A stretch of 64,000 nt of DNA from Hormoscilla sp. GUM202 (GCA_005518205.2 RFFC02000007.1:1-64000), one strand, 5' to 3'. Counted from the first letter of the stretch, positions 8,837 to 17,633 are shown. Notes: generated from the sequence alone by a model not told the origin. Numbers and translations are program-made.

Positions 8837-9271
8837 TTAATCGAAATGGAGAGTGACTCGGCTGCGGAAACCGGATGCTTTGAACTGTTTCAACTTCAGG
8901 GGAGTTGCTAAATTGGCAGGTACTGAGATCTGTAGTTCAAACTGGCTTTCTCCTGCGGGAACCTCCTCGATCGAACCTAGGCGAGTCCGGTTGGGCAAGA
9001 CAGAATTATTGTTGGCGTCGAAGATGCGACCGTGAATATCAGCATCATAGACAGTTTTGCGGGATTTGTTAATAGCTGTACCGGTGACGATATAGCAATT
9101 GGCGGCACTGCCGGAACCGTCACTGGTGGTAAGGTTGTCTGACTCTGGTTCTGCTGGGCATTCGTGGTATGATAGGTCGATTAGTTTAATGGGCACGAGT
9201 GCTAAGGCGGGGGCGGTCCAGCTGGCTAGGAGCAATAGGCTTGATATGAGGATGATGACTCGCTTTATCAT
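8837..9271 (-). CDS. Secreted FxLYD-like protein, unknown role
   Basis: A 144-residue protein with a clear signal peptide (MIKRVIILISSLLLLASWTA, cleavage after ALA near residue 24). The mature part has two Cys (C38, C59 approximately) likely to pair, then VTGTAINKSRKTVYDADIHGRIFDANN, which resembles the FxLYD/DUF3426-type beta-sandwich that describes how a moiety changes over time in exported proteins. It ends in a basic strand (RSRVTLHFD). No enzyme motif is visible. It is a periplasmic or surface protein of unknown function. Confidence 0.7.
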   Translation of the reverse strand: MIKRVIILISSLLLLASWTAPALALVPIKLIDLSYHECPAEPESDNLTTSDGSGSAANCYIVTGTAINKSRKTVYDADIHGRIFDANNNSVLPNRTRLGSIEEVPAGESQFELQISVPANLATPLKLKQFKASGFRSRVTLHFD

Positions 9272-9310
9272 AGCGGTGTTGGTGGGATGGTCTATTTCCT
9301 TAGTTTAGCG

Positions 9311-9544
9311 CTAATTGAGACTGGTGTCAGATATCTGTTTTCCGTTTTCCAGATTGTAAACAGTTAGGCGAGGTCTTAGACGGCGGCGCGGGGCATAAAT
9401 GATATAGTATTTCACTCCCAAGCGGGCATATTCTTTTTTTTGCCCTTTCCCAAACAGCAGGCAGTCACCGGTAGTCCAACAGGGTTTCCAGGCGATCGCC
9501 CGTGCGGACAGCCACCAGCGGGAGTCCGCAGCAGAATTTCCCAA
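9311..9544 (-). CDS. Doubtful small ORF, possible remnant
   Basis: A 77-codon open frame from a TTG without a ribosome site; an in-frame TGA lies 18 bases upstream. The last 45 residues (CLLFGKGQKKEYARLGVKYY, then RPRLTVYNLENGKQ) read like ordinary coding sequence, while the beginning (SRWWLSARAIAWKPCW) does not. It sits 39 bases upstream of the FxLYD-like gene on the same strand. It may be the tail of a lost gene. I do not recognise the family. Confidence 0.25.
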   Translation of the reverse strand: MGNSAADSRWWLSARAIAWKPCWTTGDCLLFGKGQKKEYARLGVKYYIIYAPRRRLRPRLTVYNLENGKQISDTSLN

Positions 9545-9788
9545 AGTGCAGCATGCATCTCAAACTCCCGCTGACGCCCTGACCCTACTGTCAGCGATCG
9601 GCGATCGGTTACCAGTGCTTGAAATTAGGTGGAGATGGAGCGCCGCGCATGCGGCATGCTGGTCATTAATTAACGCTTAGCTACACTACCTTGTATTGCA
9701 TGGCAATCTAAACACTAGATTAAGACTACCGGTAAGCCGTAACGGCCGTAAAGTGTGTCTTACCACCAACGGTGAGCGTCGCTTCCTA

Positions 9789-9941
9789 TTACATGACTAT
9801 TTTACGACAGAGAATGCTAATCATTTCACCCTCATTTTGGGTAGGTTGCATGGGGGTCCATTCGCCTATTTCAGCCAAACCGATGTCATGCAAGGTTTGA
9901 ATCGTATCCCGAACAGTGTTTGGATTTCCTTTTTGCACCAT
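9789..9941 (-). CDS. Small 50-residue protein, possibly conserved
   Basis: The minus strand encodes MVQKGNPNTVRDTIQTLHDIG followed by LAEIGEWTPMQPTQNEGEM and ISILCRKIVM. The balanced composition, a predicted helix (TVRDTIQTLHDIG) and a later strand read as true coding sequence, unlike the longer open frame on the other strand (9696-10112). The frame remains open for 13 codons upstream of the ATG. No strong ribosome site is seen. Function unknown; it may be the tail of a longer gene cut at about 9980. Confidence 0.45.
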   Translation of the reverse strand: MVQKGNPNTVRDTIQTLHDIGLAEIGEWTPMQPTQNEGEMISILCRKIVM

Positions 9942-10216
9942 TTTTATCGGTTCGTTTGTCAGTGCTTCTGTGCTAATTTGCCTTTATTGCTTGAATTTCC
10001 TCTTCCATATTTCTCTTTGCTTAACTGCTATTCCCTCCCTATGATATTCATCTATCTTGAATCTGTCAATTGTCTCGGAAAAGTAAATTTACATCAGTTA
10101 ATTATTAATTAATTAACCTGGGATATTAAGCAGATTCCATATCCCCATAATAAAATTTTCCCATTCTTCAGAATATAGTGCTACAATAGAGAAGACAAGA
10201 TTGCAGAGATAGAGCG

Positions 10217-10513
10217 ATGTCATCGTCAATAGAAGAGAAAACAGTCACCATAAACGTGCCTCTAGTAGAATCCCTCGTGCAAGTAATCCTTTCCCTCTCC
10301 AAAGAGGAAAGGGAACTGCTGGAAGAGAAACTTAACCGCAAGAAAAACTGGCGGGAAACCCTGAAAAAAATTAGGGAGCATAAAGCCGCAATTCACGCCG
10401 AGCGTGGGGGGAAACCATTCAATCCCTCAATTGACGAAATCATCCATCAAATGCGAGAGGAACGCACTGAACAACTCATGCAAGCTAGCTTTCCGGGGTC
10501 TGAAGAAAAATGA
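10217..10513 (+). CDS. VapB-like antitoxin of a PIN-toxin pair
   Basis: A 98-residue protein with a short N-terminal strand region (KTVTINVPLVESLVQVI), a highly charged helix (SKEERELLEEKLNRKKNWRE) and an acidic/basic tail. It immediately precedes a PIN-domain gene, sharing ATGA (4-base overlap). Small genes of this shape upstream of vapC in cyanobacteria act as antitoxins. The DNA-binding fold is not clear from sequence; the assignment rests mainly on position and coupling. Confidence 0.7.
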   Translation: MSSSIEEKTVTINVPLVESLVQVILSLSKEERELLEEKLNRKKNWRETLKKIREHKAAIHAERGGKPFNPSIDEIIHQMREERTEQLMQASFPGSEEK

Positions 10514-10938
10514 CAGAAAATGTAGTTTGTGTTGATGCCAACTTGCTTGTGCGTCTGGTGTCCAGCAAACCGTCAGAATCTCGCTTTGAGGAGTTATGGA
10601 ATCAGTGGCAAGAATCAGGAGATCGAATTGTCGCTCCCCCTCTGATTTACTATGAAGTTAGCAACGCTCTTCATCGTTCAACCGTTGCAGGGCAACTGCT
10701 ACCAGAACAAGCAGAGCAAGCCTTGGAAGATGCTTTTAGTCTGGATATTACCCTCTACGGCGATCTAGCCATGCATCGACGTGCTTTGAACTTGGCGAGC
10801 AGCTTACGACTGCCAGCTACCTATGATGCTCATTATCTGGCTTTGTCCGAACAACTGTCAGCTCAATTTTGGACGGCAGATAGGCGGCTATTTCGAGCAG
10901 TGCAAGCAACTTTTGATTGGGTACATTTGGTAGAATAG
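10510..10938 (+). CDS. vapC: VapC-like PIN-domain toxin
   Basis: A 142-residue PIN-domain RNase. The acidic catalytic residues are visible: D in VVCVDANLLVRLV (about residue 9), E in YYEVSNALH (about 49), D in PATYDAHYLAL (about 101) and D in FWTADRRLF (about 120). YDAHYLAL and TADRRL are typical VapC landmarks. It overlaps the preceding antitoxin by 4 bases. Likely action: cleavage of a tRNA or rRNA when the antitoxin is degraded, known for the family and inferred here. Confidence 0.88.
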   Translation: MTENVVCVDANLLVRLVSSKPSESRFEELWNQWQESGDRIVAPPLIYYEVSNALHRSTVAGQLLPEQAEQALEDAFSLDITLYGDLAMHRRALNLASSLRLPATYDAHYLALSEQLSAQFWTADRRLFRAVQATFDWVHLVE

Positions 10939-10959
10939 CTGTCCGGAGTACCCTAGTTT

Positions 10960-10979
10960 CCAGGCGCGAAAGCGCCTGG
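10960..10979. terminator. Hairpin between convergent vapC and aroE
   Basis: CCAGGCGC-GAAA-GCGCCTGG is an 8-bp perfect GC-rich stem with a tetraloop, located 21 bases after vapC and before the end of the convergent aroE. It probably stops both transcripts, although no strong T-run follows. Confidence 0.55.
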
Positions 10980-10980
10980 G

Positions 10981-11006
10981 AAGCACTAAAGTGCTTACTA
11001 CGAACC
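10981..11006. repeat. GTTCGTAGTAA-palindrome repeat, single copy
   Basis: AAGCACTAAAGTGCTTACTACGAAC: the palindrome AAGCAC-TAAA-GTGCTT followed by TACTACGAAC. This is the reverse complement of GTTCGTAGTAAGCACTTTAGTGCTT, the family found at 28799, 38822, 42439, 46042, 51314 and 55602. Confidence 0.8.
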
Positions 11007-11028
11007 CGGAAGCACTACGGAAATAATA

Positions 11029-11883
11029 TCAAGTTCGTCCCAATTTCTGCCACAAAGATTGCCTCATTATATCTACCGGCACCGGTTGCTCTAACCACAT
11101 CTGTAAAGCTGCTGCTCCTTGCTGTATCAACATCTCTAATCCATCGATCGCCCGCGCCCCCACAGCAAGCGCCTGTTCCTGGAACAGCGTAGGATTAGGA
11201 TTGTAGATTAAATCATAGGCGATCGCCCCCTCCGGCAATTTGGCCATCACCTCTGCGGACACTGGAGACTCATCCACATGGGGATACATGCCAATGGGAG
11301 TTGTATTCACCAAAAGTGATGCAGATCGCAGTATTTCTGGTAACTTTTCCCAAGGGTGAATCTGTAGGGGACTATCCCAACTGCTCTTAAATTCTGCTAA
11401 CTTCTGCGGCGATCGCCCCACTACATGAATTTCCCCAAAACAAGCTGCACGGCAACCCGCCACCACCGCCCTCGCAGCACCGCCATTACCTAAAATCACA
11501 GCTATACATTGAGTCCAATCCCGGTTATCATCTTGCAAGGGGGCAATAAATCCAGCCACATCTGTATTCGTACCGTACCAACCCCCAGACTTGCGCCACA
11601 CCGTATTCACTGCCCCCACAGCTTGCGCTACGGGCGAAATCTCCGATAATAAAGGCATAATCGCCTGCTTGTGGGGAATAGTGATGTTAAACCCCACCAA
11701 ACCAATAGCCCCAAAACCCCCGATCGCCACCGATAAATATGACGGCGCGATCGGGAAAGGCAGATAGACGTAATCTAGGTTTAAGTGGGCGATCGCCGCA
11801 TTATGCATCAGGGGCGACAAAGAATGTTCCACGGGATAACCAATCACCCCCAGCAATTTAGTTGTACCTTGAATCTGTTGCAT
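11029..11883 (-). CDS. aroE: Shikimate dehydrogenase
   Basis: A 284-residue cytosolic NADPH enzyme that reduces 3-dehydroshikimate to shikimate in aromatic amino acid synthesis. The shikimate-binding motif GYPVEHSLSPLMHNAAI is at residues 15-31, the catalytic Lys is in NITIPHKQAI, and Asp is in GTNTDVAGFI. The nucleotide-binding loop is LGNGGAARAV and the NADP(+) region includes VVGRSPQKL. NTTPIGMYP and the C-terminal DGLEMLIQQGAAALQMW are family hallmarks. Full length. It faces vapC convergently and is followed upstream by the DUF4126 gene on the same strand, 36 bases away. Confidence 0.95.
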   Translation of the reverse strand: MQQIQGTTKLLGVIGYPVEHSLSPLMHNAAIAHLNLDYVYLPFPIAPSYLSVAIGGFGAIGLVGFNITIPHKQAIMPLLSEISPVAQAVGAVNTVWRKSGGWYGTNTDVAGFIAPLQDDNRDWTQCIAVILGNGGAARAVVAGCRAACFGEIHVVGRSPQKLAEFKSSWDSPLQIHPWEKLPEILRSASLLVNTTPIGMYPHVDESPVSAEVMAKLPEGAIAYDLIYNPNPTLFQEQALAVGARAIDGLEMLIQQGAAALQMWLEQPVPVDIMRQSLWQKLGRT

Positions 11884-11919
11884 TGAGGTAAAATCACCTT
11901 GTTAATAACAGCTATGGTA

Positions 11920-12522
11920 TCATTCATCATGCATAGTTTCGCCAAGGTCTTCAGTCTGGTGGCGGTTGCGTTTGAAAAAGTGTTTATAAATCTTTTTCCC
12001 GCCCCAGACGATCAGCACTCCCACCACGATCGCTGCCAAGGCAGGTATAGCTAAGGTCAACAGAGACAAAGTCAGAGCACTGCCAACTTCCACAGTAGAG
12101 ACCACTGAATTAGCCATCCCGCCAGTAGCAGCTGTAGATACTAAACGGGTGGCGCTAGTCGCTAGTTCGATCGTTTCCGCCGCACCACCCCCAGCAATAG
12201 CAGCAAATATCCATCTTAAAGTCGGGTCCATATCCGGGACAACCGCAGCCGTCACAACTGTCCCGGCGATCATCGCCGCTGGCACCTCTATAGTATCCAG
12301 CAGATTATCAACCACAGGCACGTAATAGGCCAGCACTTCCACCGCCGTTGCCACTCCAAAGGCGATCGTTGCTGGAGTTGTACCGATCCACTCCATCTCC
12401 GGTGCCAGGGAGATCTCTCCAGACTGTGCCGCCAAACTCATGGCCAGCAACGGCACAAACACCCGGAAACCGCAGGCTGCACTTAAACCCAGACCCATGC
12501 AGACATTTAACAAATTATCCAT
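11920..12522 (-). CDS. DUF4126 family membrane protein
   Basis: A 200-residue integral membrane protein with about five hydrophobic segments. The N-terminus LLNVCMGLGLSAACGFRVFVPLL and the block DNLLDTIEVPAAMIAGTVVTA are typical of DUF4126. It ends in a basic cytosolic tail (KKIYKHFFKRNRHQ). AGGAGAAAGGC precedes the ATG. It lies 36 bases upstream of aroE on the same strand, so the two may be co-transcribed. Function of the family is unknown. Confidence 0.88.
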   Translation of the reverse strand: MDNLLNVCMGLGLSAACGFRVFVPLLAMSLAAQSGEISLAPEMEWIGTTPATIAFGVATAVEVLAYYVPVVDNLLDTIEVPAAMIAGTVVTAAVVPDMDPTLRWIFAAIAGGGAAETIELATSATRLVSTAATGGMANSVVSTVEVGSALTLSLLTLAIPALAAIVVGVLIVWGGKKIYKHFFKRNRHQTEDLGETMHDE

Positions 12523-12751
12523 GCCTTTCTCCTTGAGAAGTTAGCAATTAAAAGATCCTGATTTCCTTTAGAATGGTACTGGTGTCTTGACCGAGGTTCA
12601 TCAGTAAGGCTCCGTTACTCTTTATACTCTCTAATCTGGTTAGTCGATCTCTAGCCACCAGAGGCGATCGCGTCTCCAGTATGCGTGCTATACTTGTGGT
12701 TTGAGGGAACGGAGTGCGGTATTCACCCCCATATTATAATCAGGTTGCACT

Positions 12752-13901
12752 ATGGTTTCAACAAATTCATCATCTCCGATGCAGGCCGAGCCGAATAGCG
12801 GCGTACTGCTAGCAATGAGATTAAAAGAAAAATCTCATAACTACAAAAAATTGCTTGCAGCAGTGTTAAAATGTACTGGAGGACAGCCCTTCCTGACCCA
12901 GAAGCTGTTTCAGATGATAGTAGAAGCTCCCGACTCTCCCCCAGCAGGCAGAGAAACTGAATGGGTAGAAGAAATGGTGCGATTGCGCTGCGCGCACGCT
13001 ACGCGCAATCGCGCCTGCTAGCCAATTGGGAGCAAAACCCCGAACTCAAACCTTTGCAGAATATCCGCGATCGGCTGTTCGAGCCGAAGCCGCGCAACAT
13101 TCAGCTATTAAAACTATATCAATAAATTTTGCAAGAAGGCTTCATAGTAGCCAATGAAAGTGCAGAACAGACGGAACTGCGGCTGTTAGGTTTAGTAGTC
13201 AAAGAGCACGGCTTCTTAAAGGTCCACAACTTAATTTACGAGTATGTCTTCGATCTTGATTGGGTAGAAAAAGCCTACGGAAAAGTCAAGGGAGAGAAAG
13301 AGGAGAGTGAGTCTGAATTTATCAACACATTTGCCAACTAGAAAGAAAACTCTTAGTCACCCAGGTAGACATACTATCACAGGAATCCAGCGAAGAACAA
13401 GGCTCGACTCAGGTTCTCTATGAAGTGCTGCGAGATGTGACCGAGAAAATTGGCAAACTCCTAGGTGCAGACCGCAGCACCATCTTTTTACTGAACGAAG
13501 AAAAGACAGAACTTTGGTCTCTAGTAGCTCAGAATGAAAAAGGCGAATTCCTAGATATTCAGGTGCGAGTCGGCGAAGGAATTGCCGGTCAAGTTGCTAA
13601 GAGCAAAAAACCGATCCACATCTCCGATAATGTCTACGAAGATCCTCGTTCTCAGCTAGTCAAAGAAAATGACAAGAAATATAACTACCGCACCGAAAGC
13701 ATATTAGCATTTCCCATCCTGGACGACGGCCAGGAAGTAATCGCCGCGATCCAGTTACTGAACAAATTACCGGAAAAGAAGCAGCACGAGCATCAAAAAG
13801 GTTTTAGCAGACTAGACCTAGAAAGACTAGAGCGTTTGAGCAATTCCAGACAAGCCATTTGCAGTGCTTTATTGATCGTTTCATTCTCTTCGTGTAACTG
13901 A
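12752..13901 (+). pseudogene. Broken AAA-like/GAF regulator gene
   Basis: The reading of one gene can be followed through three frames. The first part (CTGGQPFLTQKLFQMIV) is the C-terminus of the AAA-like domain found in cyanobacterial signalling proteins; its ATPase core is missing. At 12986-13011 a 26-bp palindrome breaks the frame; past it the text resumes as ANWEQNPELKPLQNIRDRLF. An in-frame TAA at 13123-13125 interrupts it again, then ILQEGFIVANESAEQTELRL and VHNLIYEYVFDLDWVEKAYG follow. A further frameshift near 13320 leads to a GAF domain (LRDVTEKIGKLLGADRSTIFLL to about 13800). After about 13840 the frame runs antisense into another remnant. At least four lesions make function very unlikely. 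Confidence 0.8.
12986..13011. repeat. 26-bp palindrome inserted into a HIP1 octamer
   Basis: The inserted block reads TGCGCTGCGCGCACGCTACG then CGCAAT, flanked by GCGAT and CGC. Removing it restores GCGATCGC and the protein text VRSRLLANW. The same core (GCGCTGCGCGCACGCT) occurs inside the alpha-2-macroglobulin gene at 30602-30630. Confidence 0.8.
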
Positions 13902-14043
13902 TCGTTTTCGTTTAATGCTTCCACAATTAAGTCCGCAAATTCGTACAAAATCCCACTTCCCTATCTTCATGGTAAATGGCGATATAGGAGCGATCGAGTT
14001 TAACTTGCAAGCGTAGAGATTGATTATCTGTCGTAAAACCCAC
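13831..14043 (-). pseudogene. Frameshifted small gene remnant
   Basis: On the minus strand, TDNQSLRLQVKLDRSYIAI and YHEDREVG can be read from a GTG at 14043; after an indel near 13940 the text continues in another frame as LYEFADLIVEALNENDQLHE followed by ENETINKALQMACLELLKR. Both segments look like genuine coding sequence with a C-terminal coiled coil. The remnant is antisense to the end of the broken GAF gene, so two damaged genes have been joined here. Family not recognised. Confidence 0.45.
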
Positions 14044-14192
14044 TTTTTAGTAAAACTTATGCCCGTTGGGTTGAATTCAGCCTGATGTTATCTAATGTTA
14101 TCATATTATAGAGTACTTCTGCCTTCTGGGAAGTTTTTGGCTAGTCCCGACCGCCACCTCCGGAGGTGCAAAGGGCGGCGCATACAGCCAAG

Positions 14193-14873
14193 CTATCGGG
14201 AGGCCAGTCGATCGGCGATCCGAGTAGTCTCTGGGAGACGATAGGACCGAGTACAGCGCAGGACGTAATCTATAGCAGTAGGGAGACTGACGCGATGACC
14301 AATAGAGACATACAGAGGTTTGACGGTGCTTCTGGTTCTGAGTACAGCGCCAATAATTTCCTGCTCGTGTATGAGGGGTTGCCAACTGCCTTTTTCCACC
14401 GGTAATTCAGCATGAGTGCCAATCAACCGGGACTTAGCGACGCCGATAGTAGGGATATCAGTCAATACCCCCAGATGACAGGCCAGACCAAAACGGCGGG
14501 GATGAGCCAGACCTTGACCATCACATAAAATTAAGTCCGGGGTTGTGTTAAGTTTTTCTAAAGCCTCTAGCACTGGCGGTATTTCCCGAAAAGAGAGGAA
14601 TCCCGGAACATAAGGAAACTGAGTCGGGCGTTGGGCGATCGCCTGTTCGGAGAGTTCCAGACTGGGAAAACTCAGCACCGCCACCGCAGCGCGACTGGTA
14701 GCACCGTCATCAACAAAGCCCACATCCACTCCCGCCACATACTGCACCGACTCTAGCTGGTCAGTAGTAATTACTTCGGGAACTAGCTGTTGTTGAATTG
14801 CAGTTGCCGACAGGGTGGAAGTAGGCCATTGATGACGCCTCTTAATTTGCATAGGGTTAAGACAATTCCTCAT
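14193..14873 (-). CDS. nfi: Endonuclease V (deoxyinosine 3' endonuclease)
   Basis: A 226-residue DNA repair enzyme that nicks near deoxyinosine produced by adenine deamination. Catalytic acids are visible: Asp in [11 protein letters not shown], Glu in [14 protein letters not shown], and Asp in [22 protein letters not shown] (split over about 113-134). The helical end [22 protein letters not shown] is also family-typical. The open frame begins at an ATG at 14873; a second ATG (14852, MQIKRRHQW) is an equally plausible start, since neither has a strong ribosome site. Monocistronic; the surrounding DNA is full of remnants. Confidence 0.93.
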   Translation of the reverse strand: MRNCLNPMQIKRRHQWPTSTLSATAIQQQLVPEVITTDQLESVQYVAGVDVGFVDDGATSRAAVAVLSFPSLELSEQAIAQRPTQFPYVPGFLSFREIPPVLEALEKLNTTPDLILCDGQGLAHPRRFGLACHLGVLTDIPTIGVAKSRLIGTHAELPVEKGSWQPLIHEQEIIGAVLRTRSTVKPLYVSIGHRVSLPTAIDYVLRCTRSYRLPETTRIADRLASR

Positions 14874-14900
14874 TGTTCATTCTCGTCCCTCACGCTGACA

Positions 14901-15086
14901 CTAGGGCTGTTTCTGAAGTACGACAAGTTGCCACTGTTTTAACTCTTCGGACTCCAGAGCATGTTTAGCACTCAAGCTAGCAAAAGCCTCCTTCTGGGCT
15001 TCCTTGTCTGAGTCAGCTTTCACTTGAAACCACTCCACCACACTAGTCCGATCTAAATTGTCACCCAAACCCAAGCGCTCCAGGGT
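14901..15086 (-). pseudogene. 3' fragment of an unidentified gene
   Basis: The minus strand encodes about 60 residues ending TAG at 14901: TLERLGLGDNLDRTSVVEWF, then QVKADSDKEAQKEAF, ASLSAKHALESEELKQWQL and VVLQKQP. The helical, charged composition looks like real protein. A TGA closes the frame three codons upstream of the first Thr, and an ATG nearby (MNNYPG) is in another frame, so the 5' part is lost or shifted. No family recognised. Confidence 0.4.
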
Positions 15087-15150
15087 AGTTATTCATTGTT
15101 ATCACCTGACCAGATTCTTCTTTGCCTTTGTTTTACTCGCAGCAGTTAGC

Positions 15151-15192
15151 GTTGTTAGTTGTTAGTTGTTAGTTGTTAGTTGTTAGTTGTTA
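15151..15192. repeat. Heptanucleotide tandem repeat (GTTGTTA)6
   Basis: Six exact copies of GTTGTTA. Immediately after it come further short repeats (ACTGACTACTGACCACTGACTACC and two copies of a CTACCTCTAATACAACTGACCAC-type unit up to 15275). Another STRR-like array. Confidence 0.9.
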
Positions 15193-15277
15193 GTTTACCA
15201 CTGACTACTGACCACTGACTACCTACCTCTAATACAACTGACCACCTACCTACCTCTAATACAACTGACCACTCCCC

Positions 15278-15817
15278 TCAAGAGATACTTTGCCAGTGTC
15301 CATCGGGAAAAATGGTCGTTTCATCAAGGTCAGCCTTGACAAAATTAACATTTTGTGCATTAAAAAAGTTAGTGCTACGCAACTGGGCCCCTGCCAGATT
15401 AGCATTCTCTAGGTTCGCTCTACTGAAATTAGCTTTGCTGAGATCGGCACCACCTAGATCGGCCTTAGACAAGTCGGCACCCTGCAAATTGGCACCTGAC
15501 AGGTCAGCACCCCGCAAATTAGCATAACGGAGATTAGCTCTGGAAAGATTAGCGCCCCGAAGCATAGCCCCTGATAAATTCACATTATAGAGTTGGGCAT
15601 CTCCAAGTTGCGCCTGCTGAAGTTGAGCTGCTTGCAGAGAAGCTTGACTCAGATTAGCATAAGGTAGGTATACTTGCGTGAGATTGCTACCCTTGAGGTT
15701 AATTTCCCGTAAATCCGCTTCAAATAAATCAGCCTCTTCTAAGTCAATGCCCTCAAAGTTTCGTTCGCCCTTGGCATATTGAGCCAGTAATTCCTCTGCG
15801 CTGATCTTTTGCTCCAT
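15278..15817 (-). CDS. Pentapeptide-repeat protein
   Basis: A 179-residue protein built mainly of A(D/N)LXX pentapeptides (DLEEADLFEADLREINLKGS onward to NLAGAQLRSTNF), which fold into a right-handed quadrilateral beta helix. The N-terminal segment MEQKISAEELLAQYAKGERNF is the helical cap often found before the repeats in cyanobacterial members. I start at the ATG at 15817; the frame is open to 15892 but the extra 25 residues do not look like the family. Cytosolic; roles vary and are mostly unknown. The last residues (TIFPDGHW) are a common terminator of this repeat class. Confidence 0.9.
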   Translation of the reverse strand: MEQKISAEELLAQYAKGERNFEGIDLEEADLFEADLREINLKGSNLTQVYLPYANLSQASLQAAQLQQAQLGDAQLYNVNLSGAMLRGANLSRANLRYANLRGADLSGANLQGADLSKADLGGADLSKANFSRANLENANLAGAQLRSTNFFNAQNVNFVKADLDETTIFPDGHWQSIS

Positions 15818-16051
15818 CTTACTTACTATTAATCGTGCTGTCACCTGTGTACTCTCTCGGTACTTGTGAGCATTTATGCTTATGATTGACAAAGTAAAGG
15901 ATTGTAACGGAAGCCAAAGTTGTTATAATGCTTTTTTAAGATTTGTAACGCAGTCTGCATGGCGACGCCAGTGCGGCCTGGCCCCGGTGGGGGTGCAGAA
16001 TGTAAAGATCGATCTTATTTGCTGCTAGATTTGCTAAACAAGGCCAGACCT

Positions 16052-17557
16052 ATGCCAGAACAGAAAGCCTCGATCGCCCAGCATTACCACGAACGGACCA
16101 AGTACGACCCAGAAACTATAGCTGCCAAGAGTCAGGGATTAGACTGGTCAAAACAACCGGTGCCGTTCAAGTCATACAAAATCGGGACGACAGTAGACCT
16201 GAAGCCCTATTTACAGGAGACGACCAAGAGTGATTGGCAGCGGTTATCGCGGTTCCTGTTTTGCAGCTATGGGGTGACAGCAATGGTGCCGACGATGATG
16301 GGAGAGCCGTTTTATATGAGGGCGGCCCCCTCGGCAGGGGGGCTGTACCCCGCTGAACTTTATCTGATCTCCCGTGGGTCACCTTTGCTCAAGCCTGGGT
16401 TGTATAACTATCAGCCTCAGACTCATTCTTTGATGCTTTTTTGGGATAATGATGTCTGGGATGAGCTGCTTGCTGCCTGTTTCGGACATCCATTACTAAA
16501 GACTACCCAGTTGGCAATTGTCACCACTGCTGTTTTCTATCGATCGGCTTGGCGCTACCAAGACCGTGCCTACCGGCGGATTTTTCTCGACACTGGTCAT
16601 CTGCTGGGTAATATAGAATTGGCAGGAGCGTTGAATGGCTACCGAGTTCGCTTGATTGGGGGGTTTGTCGATCGCCAGGTGAATGACCTGCTATATTTAG
16701 ACTCGCAACAGGAAGGGGCGATCGCCGTAATTCCCCTGACAGAAGAGTCCCTCCCCTCCTACAGAACAGCTTTGTCTTCGGACATCCAAAGGGAATATCC
16801 TCGCATCCGAGATGGGGAACTGCTAGCATACCTCCATGGCGCTACTGAGATTAAGTCAGATCCTCATGATTCTGTCAATTGGCAGGAGGCTGCTGATGAG
16901 GAAACAGGGGAAGATAAATATAATTTCCCATTTTGTCTGAAGGTGTCTACTGCCACGACCCCGATCGCCTTAAAGGACAACCAGAAAAACTTAGAACAAA
17001 CCATTCTCAAGCGCCGTTCTACCCGTGCCTACACTGGTGGCGACTTAACCTTAGAGGAACTGAAAGCCTTGTTGGACTTTACCTATCAACCTCAACATTA
17101 CCTCGACCAGGGGTTAGATGGCGATCCCGACTATTTTGATTTGAGTTTACTGGAAACCTTTATGGCGGTTTCTGGGGTGACGGGATTAGAAGAAGGCTGC
17201 TATTATTATGCACCCAAGGCTCAGGAACTCCGACAAATTCGGTTTAAGAACTTCCGACAACAGTTACATTATTTATGTCTGGGGCAAGATTTGGGACGGG
17301 ATGCAGGGGTGGTTTTATTTCATACCACTGATTTGCAAAAAGCTGTGGAGAAATATGGCGATCGGGTGTATCGCTACCTGCATATGGATGCGGGTCATCT
17401 GGGGCAAAGGCTGAACTTAGCTGCCATTCACCTCAGTTTAGGAGTCAGCGGCATCGGTGGTTTTTTTGACGACCAGGTTAACGATGTTTTAGGCATTCCC
17501 GCAGATGAAGCGGTTGTTTACATTACTACCTTGGGGCGTCCTCGTTATAGTGGTTAA
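16052..17557 (+). CDS. SagB/ThcOx-type oxidoreductase, two nitroreductase domains
   Basis: A 501-residue protein with two FMN nitroreductase-like domains. The N-terminal half has MRAAPSAGGLYPAELYLISR and a RIFLDTGHLLGNIELAGAL block; the C-terminal half begins RRSTRAYTGGDLTLEELKALL and repeats the pattern with RYLHMDAGHLGQRLNLAAIHL and GIGGFFDDQVNDVLGI. SagB/ThcOx enzymes oxidise thiazolines or oxazolines to azoles in some peptide natural products; no cyclodehydratase or precursor gene is nearby, so that role is not implied. The start at 16052 (MPEQKASIAQHYHERTKYDP) fits the family; an upstream ATG at 15959 adds 31 Pro/Gly-rich residues. Confidence 0.85.
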   Translation: MPEQKASIAQHYHERTKYDPETIAAKSQGLDWSKQPVPFKSYKIGTTVDLKPYLQETTKSDWQRLSRFLFCSYGVTAMVPTMMGEPFYMRAAPSAGGLYPAELYLISRGSPLLKPGLYNYQPQTHSLMLFWDNDVWDELLAACFGHPLLKTTQLAIVTTAVFYRSAWRYQDRAYRRIFLDTGHLLGNIELAGALNGYRVRLIGGFVDRQVNDLLYLDSQQEGAIAVIPLTEESLPSYRTALSSDIQREYPRIRDGELLAYLHGATEIKSDPHDSVNWQEAADEETGEDKYNFPFCLKVSTATTPIALKDNQKNLEQTILKRRSTRAYTGGDLTLEELKALLDFTYQPQHYLDQGLDGDPDYFDLSLLETFMAVSGVTGLEEGCYYYAPKAQELRQIRFKNFRQQLHYLCLGQDLGRDAGVVLFHTTDLQKAVEKYGDRVYRYLHMDAGHLGQRLNLAAIHLSLGVSGIGGFFDDQVNDVLGIPADEAVVYITTLGRPRYSG

Positions 17558-17583
17558 TTTAAGTTCGATTAGTCTCATGGCCC

Positions 17584-17633
17584 GCCTCTGGTTCAAACCA
17601 GAGGCTAATAGCTAAAGTCGGTTAAAACCGACT
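17584..17633. repeat. Two-hairpin repeat (AGTCGGTTAAAACCGACT family)
   Basis: GCCTCTGGTTCAAACCAGAG/GC (17584-17605) and AGTCGGTTAAAACCGACT (17616-17633) are adjacent hairpins joined by TAATAGCTAA. Related copies occur at 35577-35648, inside pbpC at 41093-41155 and at 55732-55785. It may terminate the SagB transcript. Confidence 0.8.

Noticed and set aside
9696-10112. Plus-strand 138-codon open frame
   Set aside because: Composition is unlike protein (rich in Phe/Leu/Cys/Tyr runs) and the opposite strand carries a more credible 50-residue ORF.
16052-17557. Azole-peptide (RiPP) biosynthetic cluster around the SagB-like gene
   Set aside because: No cyclodehydratase, precursor peptide or transporter gene is nearby; neighbours are pentapeptide and Uma2 genes.
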